Assembly (NCBI GenBank): GCA_013115125.1 | Contig: JABANN010000066.1 | Coordinates: 18,425 to 82,424 of the forward strand | Length of the DNA stretch: 64,000 nt | Direction: 5' to 3' | From: Perkinsus olseni | Lineage: Eukaryota; Perkinsozoa; Perkinsida | Part shown: positions 32,329-43,512 of the stretch, piece after piece | Layout of the letters: every line of letters begins with the position of its first letter | Position numbering within the stretch: position 1 is the stretch's first letter | Notes under the pieces: generated by a model | Databases searched by the model: none | Told to the model about the DNA's origin: nothing | What the model saw: the letters and a program-made list of their open reading frames with translations, nothing else | Program-made: the position numbers and the translations under genes

Positions 32329-33115
32329 TTCGATTTTATACCAGACCAAAAAGGTAACCGAAGATGAGACATAGAAGATACATCGTAGCAAGTGATGAAC
32401 TATGAGAGACAAAATATAAGTCAAACCTGCATACTAGCCCTAGGTAACGTGTGTTAGAATGAGTGAAGGGTGGAGACTAGGGGTGCTCGACACACCAAAA
32501 TAAACACTCTCTGATAGTGGCCTAACTACTGTGTTTCGATAACTCTATGAACTCATTATTCCTCTTTGCTGGGCCTGCTTCCTGAGTCCATATCATGTGT
32601 ACTTGCGTGCATATGGGTCACACTTCGCTATGCATTAGCGTGTTGTCTCCAGCGGCAACTCGGCCATCAGCACTCGCCGGTGAGCGACAACTATAAGCAT
32701 TGGGAACTCTAGTAACCGTCGTTATCTCTAGGATTATCAACGCCGTCAGACCACATGTACGAGAGAGTACACTTCGAACGTTGTAGTGATCTCTAATGCG
32801 GAGACACGACGGTATCCGGAAGTACTCAGCTCAATGAACTCTTTTTTATCACCAATGGTAAATCTTACTCAGACGGCCTCCCACCCGCCACTAACCACTC
32901 TGAGAACACAACAGTACGCCTCGGATGCAACAACTATAGCACCATCCCCGAGTGCTGGGGTGATGCTCTGCCGGGACTACGCACGTGTCATGCACAAACT
33001 GCCATTGGTGATGGGAATGAAATTCGTTCCCAGTAAAGCTAGGCGCCGGGAGTGAATAGAAGGGTAATGAGCAACGCTCATCGACTTAAAGCGGCGGAAG
33101 CCTGTAGATGATAAA
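32329..33115. other. intergenic, no gene recognised
   Basis: Short open stretches occur but none looks coding. The flank presumably holds the 3' UTR of the MFS gene on its right and the upstream flank of the transporter fragment on its left. Confidence 0.4.
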
Positions 33116-35382
33116 TCATGCCGTCCGAGCGGCGGCATCTATCAGGGCCTTCTTCCCTTCAGAGGAGTCCTCGTCCTCCTCGTAGTCCACCCATTGCACT
33201 GCGCAGGCATCGAGGGACTTATTCCTTGCCTCATCCGGGAGGGGCATGGCGACAACTGAAACGATGGTCGTAAAATTCGTTACACGAGGTATGGGGTGTA
33301 TCATCCACTCACCCGTGCATACGGCAAAGAGGAACGCTAGAACAAGCGAGAAGGGCCACGTTCGGGTGTGGTTGGCAGGCGGCTGAGCCTCCATCACACC
33401 GTCACTCAGTCGGCCCAACCCCTCGAAGGCCAGGGGCACCTGATGTTAACCTCCACGCGCGTAGCGACCATGCGCCCTACCACTGCAGCACCAATTCTAC
33501 CCCAGCTGACGCAGAAGCCGGAGCCTGTGGTCCGACAGAAGGTCGGGTAAATCTAGGGTGAGCATAGGATAACAACAAGCCCATCGTGACATCGAGTGCC
33601 TTACGTGAGGGATGTAGACGTACACTGTGCTGAGAAAGGGCTGACTGAGTAGGTTGTAGAGGAAAGCTAGCAACAGACCGATCACAGGTGCTGCTAGGTC
33701 CAGGGATATCATGCTCAGGCTCTGAGCGAGAATGACCAAGTCGCTTTCGGTGCCCAATAATACGGCGTCTCACCAAGAGCGCTGCGATGAAGGCGGAAAC
33801 GGCTATGACTCCCTTCAAGCCAATAGGGAAGTTGTCGACCACCACAAGACAAGAGAGGGCATCACCGATGACCCCGGCTATGGTAATGAGATAGAGGGAG
33901 AGGGCTGGGCTCGGGCCCCCAACAGCATCCCAGCCTGAACACAATAATCAAGACCAAGGCGGAGCGACGCGAAGGCCTGTTGTACCCCGTTCGGCCATCT
34001 GGCGGAGAGCTATTGGCAGCATGTAGGCCACCCCGACGAAGGCGAAGTTGCCGGTGAAAGTGAGGAAACAGAGAGCTACTGTAGCCCAGCCGGTGCCTTA
34101 GAGAGAGGGCATTTAAGGGACCTCGGAGCTGCCAACTCACGCTTGGCGAATATCCCTGATATTCTCCCCGTAAAAGAATGCTTCTCGTCATCTATAGGGA
34201 GGTCTGCTGGCACAATCGAGGCCTGAGGAGAGGTGGTCCACAGCAGTAGAAGGAGACCGGCCCGACTTCACTGAGTTCCGCGAGCTTCTCTGCACTGCCA
34301 TTGCTCCGGGCCATGTCCTTGAGGAGAGACACTAACTCGGCTATCCGATGGTGACACAGGAGGTAGTACGGTGATTCACGCAGGAGGCATCTGACAGGCA
34401 TTACAAGGAGAAGCGGACGAGTAGAAGGGGGTAGTACATAGCGAAGGGCAGGCAGGCTATCGCCGGTAAGGTGGCAAGGGCACTGACCCAACGCCAGTTG
34501 TCACCATGAAGTCTCAAGTCCGGCATTAACCACCATAGGAGTGCCTGGGGCAGAGGGTGGTGGGGCAGTCAAGGTTACGATGGGGCTCACCGTGACGAGC
34601 AGCTGGCCGGCTGAGAACATGCCGAGGATGAAGGCTATGACCAGATTACGCTTGTTCGAGGGAGTGCACTCCAGTAGCAGGGCGAGGGTGCTGGGAGTCA
34701 CCACACCTGAGGGAACAAGCACTACTGGATACAGGGGCCTGAGAGGACCAGAGGACGGCTCACCGTAGGATAGACCGACGAATATCCTGGTGATCATGAG
34801 ACCATTCACAGTGCCCACGAACGCTGATAGCACACCAGCCAGGACCATGACTATGTACCTAGCCATGGAGGGGTGGAAGTGGCGACAAGGGGAAGCTACT
34901 ACGATATCAGTATGGCTGGCCGACGCCCAACGCCATCGGCAATGTGGCCCGCTATGAGACTGCCTAGCAGCACTCCGACAAAGGGGACGGAAACCTAGGG
35001 GAAGGACGATCTTTAGGAAGGCGAAGGGCGTGTGTAGTCCTACGAGAGAACCTCGGATCCAATTGGAGAAGCGCCACTCTTCTTGGAGAGCTTGGAGTAT
35101 ACTAGACATCAGGACCACCTCTGCACCGTCCTGCATTTGCCTGATTCGGGTGACAGGTTATCGCTTGATGACGGAGGGGGGGAAGTGTCTTTACATTCCA
35201 CTAACTGCTATCATCATCTTCCAATGAAACCATCCAAAGCCGACCTCGTCCACCCAGTAGTTGAGCTGTCGAGGGTTAGTATTATGGTGGTGGGGGCCCC
35301 GTCGTGTTGGGCCACCAGTGCCACCATCGTTATCGGACAGTTCTGTCTCGATAGGTGCGTGCCATCGACCACGATCGGCCAT
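33116..35382 (-). CDS. SVOP/SV2-like major facilitator transporter, many exons
   Basis: Twelve-helix MFS protein of the SV2/SVOP/organic-ion type. Exon 1 starts at 35382 and ends with NYWVDEVGFGWFHWK plus MMIAVSG, the family's conserved entry to helix 1. The GTAAAG...ATCAG intron is phase-compatible and leads into MQMQDGAEVVLMSSILQALQ and EEWRFSNWIRGSLVG. Later blocks are SSLIAG/helix 2-3 in other frames, FVGLSYGEPSSG and VVTPSTLALLLECTPSNKRN (the 34.7 kb exon), ESPYYLLCHHRIAELVSLLK (about 34340, the post-helix 6 PESP motif), IGLKGVIAVSAFIAALLV (about 33800) and a final exon with the acidic tail VDYEEDEDSSEGKKALIDAA, stop at 33116. Substrate unknown. About ten short introns. No premature stop was obvious, but not every junction was verified. 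Confidence 0.75.
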
Positions 35383-35432
35383 TTCCTAGCTATCAACTGA
35401 GCGGTGCACCATGAGTAACCACCAGACCGCCT

Positions 35433-35663
35433 TCAAGAAGGCCACAAGTGGCTATCTACCTGCACACCTTCCCGATCGTCCCAAGTGCTACGTCCTAGGC
35501 AAGCGGATGACGCATTGACAACGCAACTGAATACCGTAGCAGAGGAACCGTTTCCGTAGACTGCATGCGAGTAATCTGGTACCGAAAACGTATGCTGGCA
35601 CTCAAGCCCTTGAGTGAGCGGAAACCATACTAGGAGCCAACCTAAGAGAAACTTTTCGCGCAC
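35433..35663 (-). CDS. possible small secreted protein (76 aa)
   Basis: Starts MREKFLLGWLLVWFPLTQG, a convincing signal peptide, and continues with LECQHTFSVPDYSHAVYGNG, where two potential N-glycosylation sites and three cysteines follow. The frame ends after 76 codons, and a donor-like GTGTGCAG lies near the end, so further exons are possible. It stands alone just upstream of the MFS gene start. Confidence 0.4.
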   Translation of the reverse strand: MREKFLLGWLLVWFPLTQGLECQHTFSVPDYSHAVYGNGSSATVFSCVVNASSACLGRSTWDDREGVQVDSHLWPS

Positions 35664-36965
35664 CGCACCAGTTGATTTGTCCCCCGTGCGAACTACTTTT
35701 AATCGCGAATTTCTCGATAGTCACAAGGCGTAGGTGAGCGTCGTCATGAACGCCAGTCGAAATACAAGGAGTTCAAATTCATCTGCAGGCAATGATTCTC
35801 GCCAGGCCGGTATCGTTCGAGGTAACCAAGGATGAACGAACGCCTAACCGCATTGGCTGCAGCAGGGCCAACCGATAGTCGACTAATGCCGCACTCTTCT
35901 GTGCCTTCCTCCCTTTTATTGCCATAATAAGCCAACGTTTTCCGGCCACGCATCGATGGCACGCTCGTCGACCTCTCCACAACCATCACGTAAAACCGGC
36001 CTACACCCAATGAGGTAACGGAGCCGATCGGTCTCGTGCGATAATCTGGGGCGTATATGCCATGGTAGACGATAGTGAGTGATGTGTTCGATGGTACTGC
36101 CGGAGTATGGCGATTCGTTTCTTATGCCAGTTCTCTGGTTCAGAGCCGAGGTATGGTTGCACGACGATTACCCGACGAGAAAGATTCGCCTAGAGGAGTC
36201 ATATTGAGACCAGAACCGTAGTTAAATGACACTGCAGGAAGGGTTGGCCCATACTCAGCAGCGAATACCGGAGCACGGAGTAGTACGCTCGGAGCACTAC
36301 GCTATGAAGTCACCAGCAATGTTACATAAGGCCTGGGAGAGGGCAAGAAGATCCAGTAGAAAGGAGAATTGAGGACCCCCGACGCGCTCCCTTTGGATGT
36401 GGTACCGCGATAGGCGGGAGTTCCGTGCCTTTTGGCGGATTGCCTTAGAAACCACACTTAACGTGGGTCGAAGAAGGTACCTTCCTGCAAGGCGTTTCCA
36501 GCCAACCTGGTTTGCAGTAGCAGCAGGGAGTTGAAAAGTGCTGTACTCCTCATCAATGACTAACATAATATGACTGCACAAAGGTTGCGAGATAGCCCCA
36601 GTGCCTCGTGCTGCCTTCGATCGGAGCGTCCATAGTGTTCGCATTCCCAATGGCTGAACGATGCCCAAGCTACTCCGTCGAACAGTATGTAGTAGATGTC
36701 GACCGCCCCAACGCCCATCACAGCAGCAGCAGGGCATACATTTTCCTACGGCCAAGTTACGTGGAGTATCACCTATATCGCTCCGTCCATCTTCAGAAAA
36801 GAACATATCAGCTTACTTCCCTCTGGGCAGATTTCAGAGCCGCTTCTGAGAAGTCCTGACAGGATAGGGATTCCGGAACCGCTCAGTGTAGATCGATCAA
36901 GATGGCGAGCGCGGACGTCATTTTCACCGCCGCGGAAAAGCAGCATCAAACCATTCATCAGTAGT
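35664..36965. other. region without a confident gene
   Basis: Minus-strand open frames at 35744-36010 (88 codons) and 36297-36806 (169 codons) have no recognisable domain and an uneven composition. They may be chance frames. The rest is featureless up to the eIF3g start. Confidence 0.35.
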
Positions 36966-38247
36966 ATGACTTCAATAATGACTACCGGACGGTGGGCCGA
37001 TGAGGACCCCATCTCGCCCAGCAACAGGGATGTGCCGCCTAAGACAGAGACGGATATTGGTACGTGTTCGTGGCGCGCTGGAGGGATGCTGTTTGCGACT
37101 TCTTTTCGTGATAGACCAGAGTCAACCTAATATATTTTTATGATCGATGGTACTGCAGATCCTGAGACTGGGTTGAAGACGATAACTGAGTACGAAGAGA
37201 GGGATGGCGCCGTATATAAGATTACCAGAGTCGTCAAGGTTACCACGGTCAGAGTCACTTGCAGCAAGGCCGAGGCCGACAGGTAGTAGAAGCGCAGGGC
37301 TTCGTGTGGGGCTAAGGGGATGGGCATACTGTCAGACGGAGGCGTTGGACTCCCTTCGGTAAGGCAGTGGAAACGAAAAAGAACAATACCTTCGCCAACC
37401 GGACTGAGGACGAGATCAATCTGGAGCCCAGCAAGCTCACCGGCGCCAGTGCTGCTGCAGAGGACGAGACTGGTGAAGATCAGGAGAAGTTCTGGTCGGC
37501 TAGTGTGGACCAGGTAATAATGAAAGGGACTGAGGGGGTTGGGACGCGGATCCACCACCACGGCCGTAGGTCCTGGGTCTGAACAAGAAGAAGGTGAGCG
37601 TGTGGACTAAGTTCCGCGGGGAGAGCGAGGGAGAGGGTGATGGCGAGGGCGAGAAGGAGGCCATACCGGTAGGACCACACCCAGCCATTCACGACGGGAC
37701 TGATGTTGACCTGAGCAGCTCCGTGTCCATACCGCTGGACGCTACGTTCCACCGAACCAGCGTGGCCTTGGTGGCGGCGCTAGGCCCTTCGACCAGCAGA
37801 AGGACAGGGATGAGCACACTTTGCGGTAGTAGAAGTCCTATGGCTGTTGGGGTGTTGGTGAGTGCTTGCTGCCCAGAGTTTCGAATCTTTCCGAGGACGT
37901 CGGTGATGGTGACTTGCAGCAGCTCTTCTCCACCGCTGGCCGCGTGCAGAGGATCTACCTCGGTAAGCATCGATACAGCGGTTTCACCGTGCTTTCACTT
38001 GGTTATCATTTCCTCAGCTCGGAACCCCGAGACTGGTCTTTCAAAGGGCTTCGCTTTCGTCACGTACTACAATAAGAGGGATGCTGAGAAGGCTCTTGAG
38101 AAGCTCAATGGTCATGGGTAGGCGTTCCCTGCCGTGGAGGTGCTTCGCTTCCATCACTGCGTGATCCTCAGTTACGATAACCTCATTCTCAAGCTTGATT
38201 GGGCCAAGCCGGCCCAGCCAAGAGGAGACCGCCCGCTGCGTCACTAG
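36966..38247 (+). CDS. eIF3g: eukaryotic translation initiation factor 3 subunit G (eIF3g)
   Basis: Subunit of the eIF3 complex, which binds the 40S ribosome and assists scanning. The first exon (MTTGRWADEDPISPSNRD; ATG at 36966 or 36978) has the typical W(A)DE opening. After GTACGT...TGCAG the second exon, about 37159-37282, gives LKTITEYEERDGAVYKITRV, the diagnostic eIF3g N-terminal strand block. A middle exon is acidic, then YVPPNQRGLGGGARPF and QQKDRDEHTLR lead into the RRM: VSNLSEDVGDGDLQQLFSTA with RVQRIYL, then ETGLSKGFAFVTYYNKRDAE, LEKLNGHGYDNLILKLDWAK and a short tail ending PLRH. RNP1 (KGFAFVTY) and RNP2 (LRVSNL) are present. The zinc-knuckle region was not resolved. Four to six short introns. 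Confidence 0.85.
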
Positions 38248-38455
38248 TCAGCTCGTCGGCTGCTGCTGCTGCTGTTGGTCGGTGACGATGGATGCTTCAC
38301 CTTGTTCGGAGGGGACTATGTCTCAGCTAACGTCGTCATACCGGTACAGCCACTTGAAGTACAGTTCCTTCTCCTTCACCTCCTCTATGTGTCGAGTCCG
38401 GAGTTCCCTCAATCGTGGGTGGTAGTGTGCTTGCTTCCCTTATCATATTACAACA

Positions 38456-40909
38456 TGACAGCGCCCCAGCCCTCGAGTAGCGGTGATGGCGGTGTCTCTG
38501 CTGCTGCACCTGTTGTCACTCCGGATGCCAGTAAGATCGACAACAAGTGAGGTCATGCCGTCACCTGCCAGTCGTCGTCAGCCCCGTCGCCTGGGTTGAG
38601 CCCCGTTGGGAGGACCACTGCTCCCTTGGTGTCCTCCTCGACGAGCTCCCAGTCCGGTCCGTTGATGATCGGTATCGCTGGCGGCACAGCCAGCGGCAAG
38701 ACCGAGATCGCCATGGAGATAGCATCACAGCTCAACCTACACGAGGACTTGGAGGTTAGTACTCTCTCCCCGCCTCTGCACTTAGCCAATGAGTATCAAT
38801 AGTGGTTATCATTAGTGAATATGAATATGTATTCACGGGTGGCATATCGCGGAGATGAAGTTGTGGGAGAAGCGTGAAGTATACTATTGAATGTACATTA
38901 TATTCATCCGTATTGGTATCTGGGCGCTCCTGGATCTCTTGCCGTTAGGTTATACACCAGTCCTCCTTCTACAAGGATGCCAGGGCGTATCCTGAGGTCA
39001 ACGATGAGAACTACAACTTCGATCATCCTGACGCGGTAGGCGCGGAGTGGTACGTCCTCGTGACGTCGACAGATGATTTCAGTTCGATTATGATCTGATG
39101 ATAAGGACCCTACTGGACCTGAAGAAGGGGAGAAATGTCTTCATCCCTCACTACGATATGCGATCGAGGCTCCGCAACGACAAGTAGATCAGGCAGGTGT
39201 TCGTGCGCTGAATGGGGCATTGTCTTTACCGTAGGGCTCGGAAGGTGTCGGGCGTCCATGTGGTTATTTTCGAAGGCATCTTTGCCATATACTGGGAGGC
39301 CGTTAGGGACCTCCTCGACCTGCGGTACGCCACACGGATGGGCTGATTTATAGTGATGGTCGCTGAGTTTGTCTCAGGTTGTTTATACATTGCGATGATG
39401 ATACTAGACTGGCGAGGCGCCTTGTCCGTGACGTCAGAGGGATGGGAGAGAGCGTCGACTCAGTCATATCCAAGTAGTGTTGATGCTCTCTTGCTAGGGA
39501 TGAGGCCATCGCCTGCACTAACAGGTACCTCACTACCATCAAGCTGTCACACGAGCGTTACCTGAAGCCCTGTATGAAGTATGCTGATCTCATCATACCT
39601 GATGGCGTTGAGAACGTTATAGCCCTCCAGGCGATAGTACAGGTCATCCGACTACAGCTGATGGCCAGGGGGCTGCTCAGCTTCCACAGGACTCTCGCTG
39701 ATGTGGTAATAGGAGGGGGGAGGAGCTGATCTCTGAGGCCATACTATCGGTATGGCAGGCATGATGCTGGGCTATGTGCTGGGGGTATGATGGGCAGTTA
39801 TATTAGGGGAGTTCTCTACTCAGGGCCTCCGCGATGACGAGCCACAGCTGATGATACACGAGTTGAAGTCTAGCGACGAAGTAGGGTATATCACTCGGGT
39901 ACTGCGGAAGCCTCGAGAGCTCCGCCGAGAGTCCCTCCTCTTCTACTGTGACCGTCTGAGCTACCTCATAGTCCGCTATATCGATGGCATCATGTTTGCT
40001 GGGGAGCCTCCTGCACCTGACCACAGTGAGTCCGTGGTCTACGCCTCTCTTATAGGGTATGGTGATGTCATGGAGTCTGGTGTCAAGCAACACGACAGGT
40101 AGCCATCTTCGTGTACGAGAGTAAGCCCGCCACTTCCGCTGTGTCCTTGCAGGTTGTGTAGCTTCGGTAAGCTGACAGTCCCTCGGGCCCAGCTTACGGC
40201 ACGACGTCACTTCTTGGCTTCGGGTACTCTTGCTCCACACAGTATATCCCTGGGAGGAGCGTCACCTGCCTCTAGCGCTACAGCTGGTAGTGAGTGCAAC
40301 CTACAGCTTGGAACGACTCCCAAGTTCGCTGGTAGTAATTGGATGAAGTGTGGGAAATGTGGTATGATGATATTCAGAGCCCGCGCCACTACAGCTACCG
40401 GGACCAGCTATGACGGGGTCTAGTCCCTGCTGTTCGCCAGTAAGAGGCAACGTCACTCTAGATGGCTCTAGCAGTACGAGTTTCGCCTCGAGCCCGCCAT
40501 TAGTGGAGGTGGTCTACTTGCCGACCAAGGCTCAGAACAGCGTAAGCAGACTGTGGTTGTAGTGGTTGGAGTGGTATTGATGTCAGATCGTCGTGATTCT
40601 GATGGCTGTGCTGGCTGACCAGGAGCTTGCGATAGCTGCTGTGAGGGCACTGCAGGCTCAGGGAGTCTCTCCCTCCAGGATCATCATAGCCTGCATGTTC
40701 GCCGATGCCGAGATGTGCAAGAGCACACTAAGAGCGATCGGAGGCTCCGTGCAGGTGAGGGCCTCGCTTTGTTTAGGCGCGAGTTGTGTGGTCACAGTCT
40801 GACATCCGATCAGGTTGTCGTGGGTAGCCTTGAGGTCACTAATAACGTAGTCGAACTCCGAGGTCTCGAGCGTGACTTATGCACACGTTACTTGGGCATG
40901 ACAGATTGA
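38456..40909 (+). CDS. uridine kinase-uracil phosphoribosyltransferase fusion (UCKL1-like)
   Basis: Bifunctional pyrimidine-salvage layout. After a Ser/Pro-rich N-terminus, the kinase half has P-loop IGIAGGTASGKTEIAMEIAS, then QSSFYKDARAYPEVNDENY with NFDHPDA, YDLMIRTLLDLKKGRNVFIP, VVIFEGIFAIYWEAVRDLLD, and KYADLIIPDGVENVIALQ closing the domain near 39640. The UPRT half has RRESLLFYCDRLSYLIV (about 39930), EVVYLPTKAQNS joined by GTAAGC...TGTCAG to IVVILMAVLADQELAIAAVR, then GVSPSRIIIACMFADAEM, and a last exon ending LCTRYLGMTD. The PRPP-binding loop that normally reads DPVLATG(N/G)(S/T) is MAVLADQEL here, and the terminal GDRYFGT is weakened, so this half may not bind PRPP. About ten introns. 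Kinase half intact by eye. Confidence 0.8.
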
Positions 40910-41037
40910 TCATCATCGTCATCCCACTACGTCACTCACGGAGGGAGGGGCCAGAAATCCGGATGGCCGGCAGCGATCCAACTGAGATCAGCTTCACTCC
41001 ACCTCCCGCGTTATTATAATAGTTTCTCCACCCGGAG

Positions 41038-41211
41038 ATGGGCCTTGCGTCCATCGGGCGAGCTAGAGCTGAGGGTTTTATCTTAGTTGATTTCGCAGCC
41101 CGGAAGGCTGTGTTAACCCTGGCCGAATATGATGGCTGCGAACAGGCCCAAGGTCACACGAAATGTTACCGTGTGTACTATGATGCCCCTGCGGCGGTGC
41201 ATAGAAAATAA
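41038..41211 (+). CDS. possible small gene or last exon, unidentified
   Basis: A 57-codon frame beginning MGLASIGRARAEGFILVDFA and ending YDAPAAVHRK. The alternation RKAVLTLAEYDGCEQ hints at an RRM-like helix-strand, but this is too short to call. It lies 130 bases after the UCK-UPRT gene and could be a separate short gene or a chance frame. Confidence 0.2.
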   Translation: MGLASIGRARAEGFILVDFAARKAVLTLAEYDGCEQAQGHTKCYRVYYDAPAAVHRK

Positions 41212-41710
41212 CATGGGCGACATATCGCAGTGTGTGAAGGAGGTGGGCAGGAGGAGGGCCTCGGCCCGGCCCCGGCGGACGCTCCTGTTAGGTTAGAGAT
41301 TTCGAGCGAACGTGCAACAAGCGGAAGCACTATGTGCATGACCGCGATGGTCTTGATGACTGCAGGAGTGGTCTCTATGGCTCCAAGCAGACAGTTTGAT
41401 AGCCGTGTCGGTGGCGGGCTCGTCATGCAACAGTTACTGCAGAAAGGAAGTGTTTTTGATGATGGTTGTGTTGCGTTGCTGAGTTATTTGAGCTCTAAGG
41501 TACCGAGGTACCTCGTTAATCGGAGAATGGCGGATGGCTCTGGGCCTCGGTAGTAGAAGCATCTCGTTGTATGTCCGCTGAGAGAGAAGCCAGGGAGCTG
41601 AGGCAGCTGCACACTTAGAGAACCTGCTTGATGTTTGCAACTCCAACGAACATTGCAGGTGGCTTGTCCTCATTCGCTTCTATTAGTTTGACCTTCACTA
41701 TGGTACCGCG
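41212..41710. other. intergenic, one uncertain 107-codon frame
   Basis: The plus-strand frame 41230-41553 is open, but its composition and the overlapping open minus frame give no reason to prefer it as coding. Confidence 0.3.
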
Positions 41711-43009
41711 ATGAATCCGACCAGCGACACTCACTGTAGACGGGGCCTTTACCTGGCGGTCTATTTGGGCTCCCTTATCGTTGGCTATCTTTACCTCTAC
41801 TTCACCGAGGAGCAGTATATCCCCCTTGGCCTACCAGTCAACCATACTCACTCGTCATCAGAGTGTCTTAACTTGTCGCAGCACATACTGCGAGACGACG
41901 ACTCAGTGTTCCAAAGGAAAGCGGGCAGGCCCTATGTCATTGACCTCGGCTTCGCACATGGACTAGGGCACAAGTTAGAACTGCAAATGCTGGCGATGGC
42001 CGCCGGTCTTCGCGGGAAGGGTCGTTTCGTCGGAGCACTATGGACAGCCGAGAGCGGCAGTGGCGAGCACACTGATATGATCACAGCCGCTCCTCTGCTG
42101 GGCAAGTTATGGGGAGGAAACTTCTCCGATGAGGCTGCTCCTGAGCTCGTGAGTGCGGCAAGATACTCCCCTCTGGAGGACGGCTCCTGTCCACGGCGGC
42201 AGGCGGGAAAGAGAGTGCAAGGCGAGTCCGGTGTCGCGGGGGCAACGCTTGACGAAATGGCATCCTTCCTAGGCGAGGGTCGTCTCGCTATCATCTGTCC
42301 CTGGTTCGATAAGAACGCCGGAGGGACTCCGTTACCGGGTGAAGAGCTAATGGTGCGAAAGTGGATGAGGTCACGGATTGTGAAGGAGGGCAAGGGACAG
42401 TCGTTCTTTGTGGACGGTACTGATGATATCCTCATTGCTGTCCATATAAGACGCGGTGATCTGCTCAATCGGCAACAGCATCGAATGACTCGGAACCACT
42501 TCTTCGTCAACGTGGTGGCGCATGTTTTGACAGAGCTAGCCGCTAAGAGGCCAGCACAGGTTGTCGTCGTGAGCGAGACCTGGAGGGACGGTGGCCATGA
42601 ATGCAGCCGGGAGAAGAAGTTGTGCAACCACCTAGGCCAATCCGTAAACTTCGAAGCGTCTTTACGGAAGCAAGTCGCTGACCTTGGCCACCAATATGGC
42701 AGATGGCAAGTCAGAGTTCACCTGGATTCTGATACCGCCCGATCGTTCTTGACGCTAGTATCAGCAGATTTACTAGTTCTGTCGAGCAGTGGGTATAGCG
42801 CATGGGCAGGGCTCTTGAGTACCGGCATTGCCCTCTACCCCGCAGACGCCAAGTCTCAGAGCGTTATGCGTCGTATGAGATCGCAGGCCGTCAGCTCTCT
42901 CCCGGTCCAGTCGGGTGATGGATGGAATCGAGAAGCCATTGCGCGTGAATGGTCACGATATGAAGAGTGTCCAGCAAGAAAGAGGATTCGTCTAGCCATC
43001 GTCCGATGA
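41711..43009 (+). CDS. fucosyltransferase-like type II membrane glycosyltransferase
   Basis: Intronless, 432 aa. A short cytoplasmic N-terminus is followed by one membrane anchor, LYLAVYLGSLIVGYLYLYF (about residues 13-31), then a lumenal stem with possible N-glycosylation sites (NHTHSS, NLSQ, NFSD). The catalytic domain contains ILIAVHIRRGDLL near residue 245, the HxRRxD motif of the GDP-fucose-using alpha-1,2/alpha-1,6/O-fucosyltransferase superfamily. A C-terminal donor-binding region follows (ADLLVLSSSGYSAWAGLLST), like the FxxS/SSFS loop of those enzymes. Topology and length fit a Golgi enzyme. Which linkage it makes cannot be said. It would fucosylate secreted or surface glycans, which fits a neighbourhood rich in secretory proteins. 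Confidence 0.75.
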   Translation: MNPTSDTHCRRGLYLAVYLGSLIVGYLYLYFTEEQYIPLGLPVNHTHSSSECLNLSQHILRDDDSVFQRKAGRPYVIDLGFAHGLGHKLELQMLAMAAGLRGKGRFVGALWTAESGSGEHTDMITAAPLLGKLWGGNFSDEAAPELVSAARYSPLEDGSCPRRQAGKRVQGESGVAGATLDEMASFLGEGRLAIICPWFDKNAGGTPLPGEELMVRKWMRSRIVKEGKGQSFFVDGTDDILIAVHIRRGDLLNRQQHRMTRNHFFVNVVAHVLTELAAKRPAQVVVVSETWRDGGHECSREKKLCNHLGQSVNFEASLRKQVADLGHQYGRWQVRVHLDSDTARSFLTLVSADLLVLSSSGYSAWAGLLSTGIALYPADAKSQSVMRRMRSQAVSSLPVQSGDGWNREAIAREWSRYEECPARKRIRLAIVR

Positions 43010-43512
43010 TACTGATGAGCATGCCCACATGTACCATTCGACTGTCTCTATGATACTGATAATGGTCGATTAGTTTTGAGTTTTCTGAAGCGGGGTGGAA
43101 GGCATCCTCGACAGGCTGCTGCTCGTAAAAGCCCCCTCGCTTGTGTAGGCTCCATCGAGCGTGCCTCTGGGTCCATTTGTGCGGTCATTTTGGTGTTGAC
43201 TGCTACATGGATGGTTTGCTTTTGCTGCATACATTGATCCCGATCAGCAATCAGAACCAAGTACATGATGACAGTACATCCTGGTTTGAGATGAAGACAA
43301 CGTGACGTCTCGCGCAGTAGAGGAAGTGAACTGATCAGCTCTGTTGGCTAGCGGCCCGCATTCGCGCCTAGCCCGGGCCCCATCTTTACTTGGCCTCCCG
43401 ACTTCTTACGTCGCATTCCGAAGACAGAACTGAGGCGGGACGACTACATGCATCCAGCTTTCGTCCGTACCTCTTGACTTCATCAAAGCAGATTTTTTGT
43501 GCACCTCCGACC
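43010..43512. other. intergenic between two intronless plus-strand genes
   Basis: About 500 bases holding the 3' flank of the glycosyltransferase and the 5' flank of the beta-galactosidase. The frame is open upstream of 43513 back to 43390, but the signal peptide favours the later start. Confidence 0.5.

Noticed and set aside
32057-35394. Dispersed repeat pair first thought to be a transposase fragment (minus-strand IVVDGTHL-like frame)
   Set aside because: In the adjacent frame the sequence is the N-terminus of an SVOP-type transporter (NYWVDEVGFGWFHWK) that splices cleanly into the next transporter exon, so it is duplicated host gene sequence.
36297-36806. 169-codon minus-strand frame as a gene
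   Set aside because: Composition is irregular, no domain or signal peptide is visible, and no splice context supports it.
41932-42627. 231-codon minus-strand frame
   Set aside because: It lies entirely antisense to the fucosyltransferase-like gene and shows no independent protein features.
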